DNA from: an uncultured Collinsella sp.
GTDB taxonomy: Bacteria; Actinomycetota; Coriobacteriia; Coriobacteriales; Coriobacteriaceae
Assembly (NCBI GenBank): GCA_902470895.1
Contig: CABRID010000017.1
Coordinates: forward strand, 1-25,480
Direction of reading: 5' to 3'
DNA: 25,480 bases
Shown: positions 21,333 to 25,480 of the stretch, piece after piece
Numbering within the stretch: the stretch's first letter is position 1
How the letters are laid out: the number at the start of each line of letters is the position of its first letter
Translations under genes and position numbers: made by a program
Notes under the pieces: generated by a model
What the model saw: only the letters and a program-made list of their open reading frames with translations
The model's database searches: none
What the model was told of the DNA's origin: nothing

Positions 21333-22505
21333 ATGCCCAGAGTTCAATCACGTCGCTCGTTTCTTCTCGGCCTAGCCTCGATCATCGGCTTATCCGCGTC
21401 ACGCCCAACAAGAGTATTCGCTGCCGACTCAAACTCATCCGTCGCTTTTACATCAGACCTAGCACAAGACTACGCGCTTTCCCTGTTGCCCATCGTCGAC
21501 GGATCCGCGAACTTAGAGATCGAGCAAATCGTTCCCGTATGCCAACAAATCGGCCTTATCTGTGGCTATGAAATCAGTGTCACAAGGGAAGGAAGCCCTT
21601 ACGGTTATTTAATACTTGACGCATCATATCCTGGGCTTCTGAAGGAGATAACCCTCGGCGATACCATTCTCCCGATTTCAGCTTCTCTATCAAACGCCAT
21701 TTCAACTTATTCCGGCCAACAGGCCACAAACCCAACCGTACTAATTTCGTACAACGATATTGAATATGGAACTTTGGTGCCAGGAACTAGAGACTGTGTA
21801 ACCAACTATAACAATATACGGTCTGTCCCAATTGTCACCGAAAAGGGTATAGCACCTCAAAGCAATAACCCAACTTCATGGGATGCAGTCATTATCAATG
21901 AAGATGACTTGATGTTGCATTTCCAAATAGACGATTTAAACGGAATACCGTTCCGAGGAGTCTCGGGATCATTAGTTGAAGCCCGCACTAATAAGTATGC
22001 ATGCGTCGTTTCTGCCTTGTACGCTGTATCAATGCATTACGGTCTCACCAGTTCAAACGCTAATCAATTTAATCCCGATTATTATAAAGAAATATGGAAC
22101 GTCACTGGCACAACAACGTATAAGACCAATGATCAGGGCGTCGAGTACGGAAGCACGATCATCCCAGATGGAATTGTTCCGTTTAAAAGTCTTGCCGCTC
22201 AAAAGGGTAGAGCACTTAATACTCAATTTTTCGGTTATCAGCCTCAATTCGCTCAGTACAGAGCAACTATCGATCAAGGGAATATCGGCTTGTATCATAT
22301 GTGGATCAACAGCCGAAACAGTGAAGGATCCGTCGAGCTATCAGGTCATACAGTCACGGTAACTGGCTATTTTACTGGGCATAATGGAAGCTCTGGCATC
22401 GAACTGCAGTGGCTCGAAGTATTCGACGGATGGAACACTTATCCCCGAGCGATTAACTATGCAACGCCCAATATGGTCAAATTGAACGGAACAGTCTTTT
22501 GGTAG
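21333..22505 (+). CDS. Tat-exported papain-like cysteine peptidase candidate (390 aa)
   Basis: Exported protein with a Tat signal: SRRSFLLG (6-13), hydrophobic core, cut near VFA-AD (30/31). Residues 70-200 may be a pro-domain. The second half has an ordered papain-like triad pattern: Cys224 in NKYACVVSALYAVSMHYG (resembling the C39/C10 catalytic-Cys helix), His339 in SGHTVTVTGYF, and Asp365/Asn368 in VFDGWN. By eye this fits a C39-like or SpeB-like (C10) peptidase; without a profile search the call is tentative. Ser-Asn-Ala rich loops and low GC mark it as unlike its neighbours, suggesting acquisition. Start: AGGAG five bases before ATG. A small lipoprotein gene begins 5 bases after its stop. 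Confidence 0.65.
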   Translation: MPRVQSRRSFLLGLASIIGLSASRPTRVFAADSNSSVAFTSDLAQDYALSLLPIVDGSANLEIEQIVPVCQQIGLICGYEISVTREGSPYGYLILDASYPGLLKEITLGDTILPISASLSNAISTYSGQQATNPTVLISYNDIEYGTLVPGTRDCVTNYNNIRSVPIVTEKGIAPQSNNPTSWDAVIINEDDLMLHFQIDDLNGIPFRGVSGSLVEARTNKYACVVSALYAVSMHYGLTSSNANQFNPDYYKEIWNVTGTTTYKTNDQGVEYGSTIIPDGIVPFKSLAAQKGRALNTQFFGYQPQFAQYRATIDQGNIGLYHMWINSRNSEGSVELSGHTVTVTGYFTGHNGSSGIELQWLEVFDGWNTYPRAINYATPNMVKLNGTVFW

Positions 22506-22510
22506 ACCGG

Positions 22511-22897
22511 ATGGCACCATCAAAATGCTATGGCACCACGGCCTTTGCCCTGGTTACGATATTGGTGATTTTCGCTATGTTTGCATCCGTTTCTTCATGC
22601 ACAGATAGAGCCCGCTATAGCGGAGGAGATGATTACCTTGTCTTTGGAGCCGGCAGCGTTCATTCTATTGAGGGAACGGAACTCGTAATCCAAACAGACA
22701 ACAGTCCCCGCTACACCGACGCTGGAAAGCAAACCCGGATTACATTCCCCTCATCTGGCCGAATCAAAGACAAGCTTTCCCAAATCAAAGTTGGGACAAG
22801 AGTTTCCTACTCACGCTTTGAGTCGGTAGACGCATCTGGATCATACGAGGGAAACGATATCGAAATTGAACAGGCAAACACTATAAGGAGATGTTGA
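22511..22897 (+). CDS. Small lipoprotein (128 aa), unknown function
   Basis: I do not recognise the family. Residues 1-29 are a lipoprotein signal (Lys5, hydrophobic 9-27) with lipobox VSSC, so Cys30 would carry the lipid and anchor it outside the membrane. The mature part (about 98 residues) is beta-rich and polar: GAGSVHSIEGTELVIQTDN, then IKVGTRVSYSRFESVD, reminiscent of small OB-like or single-domain beta-barrel proteins. ATG at 22511 lacks a clear ribosome binding site; a TTG at 22499 overlapping the peptidase stop is an alternative. Tight spacing suggests translational coupling and a shared role, for example an inhibitor, anchor or substrate of the peptidase. Its stop lies in a hairpin. 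Confidence 0.65.
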   Translation: MAPSKCYGTTAFALVTILVIFAMFASVSSCTDRARYSGGDDYLVFGAGSVHSIEGTELVIQTDNSPRYTDAGKQTRITFPSSGRIKDKLSQIKVGTRVSYSRFESVDASGSYEGNDIEIEQANTIRRC

Positions 22898-22926
22898 GGA
22901 ACTGAGCCTCTGCGCAGTTCCTCAAC
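22893..22926. terminator. Hairpin between lipoprotein gene and ligA
   Basis: GTTGAGGAACTG (22893-22904) and CAGTTCCTCAAC (22915-22926) are perfect 12-bp arms with a 10-base loop. The left arm contains the lipoprotein TGA; the right arm ends 7 bases from the ligA stop. Flanking T-runs are weak on both sides, so it is a probable two-way terminator of modest strength. Confidence 0.6.
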
Positions 22927-22932
22927 AAATCA

Positions 22933-25161
22933 TTATGCCTCCGGGACCCTACCCGTCGCCAAAATCTGTTCAAGTGCCGCCTCATCCAACACGGGCACAC
23001 CCAGCTGCTCGGCCTTGGTGAGCTTTGAGCCCGCTTTGGGGCCGGCGACCAGATAGCTCGTCTTCTTTGACACGCTGCCCGAAACCTTGGCGCCAAGCAC
23101 CTTGAGTGCCGCGCCCGCCTCGTCGCGCGTGCGGTTGACGAGCGTGCCGGTGAGCACGAAGGTCAGACCCGCGAGTGGCTGTGCGTCGGCGAGCTCGCCC
23201 GCCACGCCAGCGTCGGCTGCGGCTTGCGCGTGCGCGGCGCCCAAGTCGACCTCGAGCGACAGGCCCGCCTGGCGCAGGCGCTCCAGCACGGCAAGGTTCT
23301 CGGGCACGGCCAGGAACTGCTTGACGCTCGCCGCAATCTTGGGACCGATGCCCTCGCACTCGGCAATATCCTCTTCGCTCGCCAAGATAAGCTTGTCAAT
23401 CGACAGGAATCGCTCGGCGATGACCTCGCCCACGCTCTTGCCCACGTGGCGGATGCCCAGGGCAAACAGCACGCGACCGAGTGGCTGGCTCTTGGACTTG
23501 TTGAGCTCGGCAATGATTTTCTCGGCCGTCTTAAGGCCCACCGGAATGGGATCGCCCTTCTTGACGCCCTTTTTGCTGTTGGAGCTGGCATAGGTGCGCC
23601 CCGTGTCCAGTCCGGCGATGTCGTCGACCGTGAGCTGGTAGAAGTCCGCGACATCATGGATCAGTCCGGCGGCGATCATCTTGTCGACGATCTCGTCGCC
23701 CAGGCCGTCGACGTCCATGCAGCCGCGGCTCACCCAGTGGAGCAGGCGCTCCTTGAGCTGCGCGGGGCAGTCGATGGAGACGCAGCGGTAGGCAACCTCA
23801 CCGTCCTCGTGGACCACGGGGCTGCCGCACACGGGGCAGACCTCGGGCATGTGCCAGTCAACCGAATCGGCCGGGCGCTTGTCGAGCACCGGGCCCACAA
23901 CCTCGGGAATCACGTCACCCGCCTTGTGCACGATGATGGTGTCGCCCTCGCGCACGTTTTTGCGACGGATCTCGTCGATGTTGTGCAGCGTGGCGCGCGC
24001 GATGGTGGAGCCGGCAACCGTCACCGGGTCGAACTCGGCGACCGGCGTGAGCACACCGGTGCGGCCCACCTGGATGCGAATCTCGCGCAGGATGGTCTGC
24101 TTTTCCTCGGGCGGGAACTTAAAGGCAATGGCCCAGCGCGGCGCGCGGGCGGTAAAGCCCAGGTCGAGCTGCTGTTGGAAGCTATCGACCTTTACGACCA
24201 CGCCGTCGATGTCGTAGTCCAGGTCACCGCGGTGCTCAAGCGCCTGGGCACAGAACTCGTGGACCTCGGCGGGCGTGGCGCAACGGGCAACGTTAGGGTT
24301 GACGCTAAAGCCAGCGTTGCGCAGCCAGTCGAGGAACTCGCGCTGGCTGTGGACGTGCAGCGGATCGGTATCGGCGATGGCATAGATAAAGGTGGCAAGA
24401 TCGCGGCGTGCCGTGATCTTGGGGTCCTTTTGGCGCAGGCTGCCGGCGGCAGCGTTGCGCGGGTTGGCGAAGGGGTCGCGACCCTCGGCATCGGCCTCGT
24501 CGTTCAGACGAACAAAGCTGCCCTTAGGCATGTAGACCTCGCCGCGCACCTCAATGGTACGCTCGCGGTCGGCGCCCATGTGGGCGAGCGCCGGCTCGGA
24601 CAGGTGCATGGGCACATCCTTGATGGTGCGCACGTTGAGCGACACATCCTCGCCCGTGGTGCCATCGCCACGTGTGGCCGCACGTACGAAGGTGCCGTTT
24701 TGGTAGGTAAGGGCCACGCCCAGACCGTCGATCTTAAGCTCGCAGGTATAGGTGACGCTGCCGGCACCGAGCGCATCCTCGGTGCGCTGGAGCCATGCGT
24801 CGAGTTCGTCCAGATCCATGGCATCGTCCATGGAATACATGCGTGCCATGTGCGTGACCGGCGTAAACTGCTCGCTCACGTAGCCGCCCACGCGCTGGGT
24901 ATAGCTGTCGGGCGTCACCAGATCGGGATAGGCCGCCTCGATTTCCTGCAGCTCAACGAGCATTTTGTCGAAGGCGGCGTCCGTGATCTCGGGTGCGTCG
25001 AGCATGTAGTAGCGATAGGCGTGGTAGTCGAGCTCGTGGCGCAGCTCGGCCGCGCGCGCTGCCGCCTGGGCACGGGCATCGGTCGGCGCGGTGGCTTCCG
25101 CAGTCGTAGACGTTTCGGTATCGATGTCCACGCCGTCACCAAACAGACTCGATTGCTCCAT
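22933..25161 (-). CDS. ligA: NAD-dependent DNA ligase LigA (742 aa)
   Basis: Essential replication and repair enzyme that seals nicks using NAD+. An extra N-terminal tail (1-30, acidic/Ala-rich) precedes domain Ia (LDYHAYRYYMLD, 44-55). The adenylation Lys143 lies in KIDG; TRGDGTTGEDV and the OB fold follow. The zinc finger is Cys442/445/460/465. Helix-hairpin-helix repeats follow (for example ADFYQLTVDDIAGLD), and a BRCT domain ends the chain (LTFVLTGTLVNRTRDEA onward, VLDEAALEQIL). Start fixed at ATG 25161 by AAGGAG 7 bases upstream; a longer in-frame start at 25215 would pass through that site. Monocistronic as seen here. Confidence 0.97.
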   Translation of the reverse strand: MEQSSLFGDGVDIDTETSTTAEATAPTDARAQAAARAAELRHELDYHAYRYYMLDAPEITDAAFDKMLVELQEIEAAYPDLVTPDSYTQRVGGYVSEQFTPVTHMARMYSMDDAMDLDELDAWLQRTEDALGAGSVTYTCELKIDGLGVALTYQNGTFVRAATRGDGTTGEDVSLNVRTIKDVPMHLSEPALAHMGADRERTIEVRGEVYMPKGSFVRLNDEADAEGRDPFANPRNAAAGSLRQKDPKITARRDLATFIYAIADTDPLHVHSQREFLDWLRNAGFSVNPNVARCATPAEVHEFCAQALEHRGDLDYDIDGVVVKVDSFQQQLDLGFTARAPRWAIAFKFPPEEKQTILREIRIQVGRTGVLTPVAEFDPVTVAGSTIARATLHNIDEIRRKNVREGDTIIVHKAGDVIPEVVGPVLDKRPADSVDWHMPEVCPVCGSPVVHEDGEVAYRCVSIDCPAQLKERLLHWVSRGCMDVDGLGDEIVDKMIAAGLIHDVADFYQLTVDDIAGLDTGRTYASSNSKKGVKKGDPIPVGLKTAEKIIAELNKSKSQPLGRVLFALGIRHVGKSVGEVIAERFLSIDKLILASEEDIAECEGIGPKIAASVKQFLAVPENLAVLERLRQAGLSLEVDLGAAHAQAAADAGVAGELADAQPLAGLTFVLTGTLVNRTRDEAGAALKVLGAKVSGSVSKKTSYLVAGPKAGSKLTKAEQLGVPVLDEAALEQILATGRVPEA

Positions 25162-25480
25162 AGCGGCACTCCTTCGCTCGATTTCAAACGGATACAAGAG
25201 TACCACCGGTCGCAACGGGGCCGAATAGCGGTCTCAAACCGCACCGAATCGGCAGCGGCCGGACCGGGGCGGACAGTTAGTTCAGATACGTATAAATCCT
25301 AGAGCTGGATCAGGCACGAACACCCCTGTTTCAACTAATTTGAGCTCCTCGAAACCATGTAAACGTCCCGCTCGCCCTCCCAAGCACCCATTCAAGCCCC
25401 ATCTCAATCAAAAAATTGCTCAAAAGGGGGTGCGGACGATTTCTTGGACCGCGCCTAGGCGTATCCAAGCTTCCTGCGGT
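25162..25480. other. Region upstream of ligA, no gene seen
   Basis: Holds the ligA leader on the minus strand and then about 270 bases in which I see no supported gene. A 5-bp hairpin GCGGT-CTCAA-ACCGC sits at 25228-25242, and a TTTATA-like AT patch near 25288-25296 is a poor promoter candidate. A neighbouring gene may begin beyond the right edge. Confidence 0.4.

Noticed and set aside
25162..25215. Longer LigA start at 25215
   Set aside because: The extension would be read through the AAGGAG site that serves the ATG at 25161, and has no ribosome binding site of its own.
1..25480. CRISPR arrays, tRNA or rRNA genes, prophage or conjugation genes
   Set aside because: No regularly spaced repeats, no tRNA cloverleaf or rRNA sequence, and no phage or transfer proteins were seen on either strand.

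Overview
The window looks like a chromosomal segment of a high-GC Gram-positive gut bacterium, most likely Collinsella or a close relative (Coriobacteriia, Actinomycetota). This is an inference from the mix of sortase-anchored pilins, a MoaC-MobB fusion, GC-rich codon use and many palindromic intergenic repeats; no database was searched. Bases 14-46 are an Illumina Nextera adapter, so the left edge is a raw contig end and not biology.

Layout. (1) 47-760: two diverged copies of a ~220 bp unit. Each holds a structured RNA on the + strand that converges on the 3' end of a very small membrane protein gene on the - strand. One protein copy is intact (49 aa); the other has lost its start. The arrangement resembles a type I toxin-antitoxin locus. 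(2) 795-8162: a leftward pilus operon of a beta-helix tip adhesin (1170 aa, LPLSG), a GC-rich pilin (555 aa, MPSTG) and a second pilin (609 aa, LPLTG), ending in a strong terminator. A run of nine G just after the adhesin's signal peptide would switch the protein off with a one-base slip either way. No sortase is in the window. (3) 8163-8549: AT-rich gap with no convincing gene. (4) 8550-10823: a Cof-type HAD phosphatase and an MFS transporter, both leftward, separated by hairpins. (5) 11048-13515: moaA followed by a moaC-mobB fusion (molybdenum cofactor), leftward, with a 100-bp palindrome just downstream. (6) 13648-14952: a DUF559/Vsr-like nuclease-domain protein bracketed by two identical 63-bp palindromic elements. 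(7) 15002-18722: a two-gene heterodimeric ABC exporter, leftward, with one canonical and one degenerate ATP site. (8) 18910-21223: rightward MATE efflux pump and MerR-family regulator behind a promoter with the 19-bp spacing typical of MerR control. (9) 21254-22897: an AT-richer rightward pair encoding a Tat-exported papain-like cysteine peptidase candidate and a small lipoprotein. (10) 22933-25161: ligA, leftward. The last ~320 bases hold nothing recognised.

Themes: surface attachment with a probable phase switch, three export systems (MFS, ABC, MATE), molybdopterin synthesis, and several families of palindromic intergenic repeats that may be mobile or act as transcription ends.
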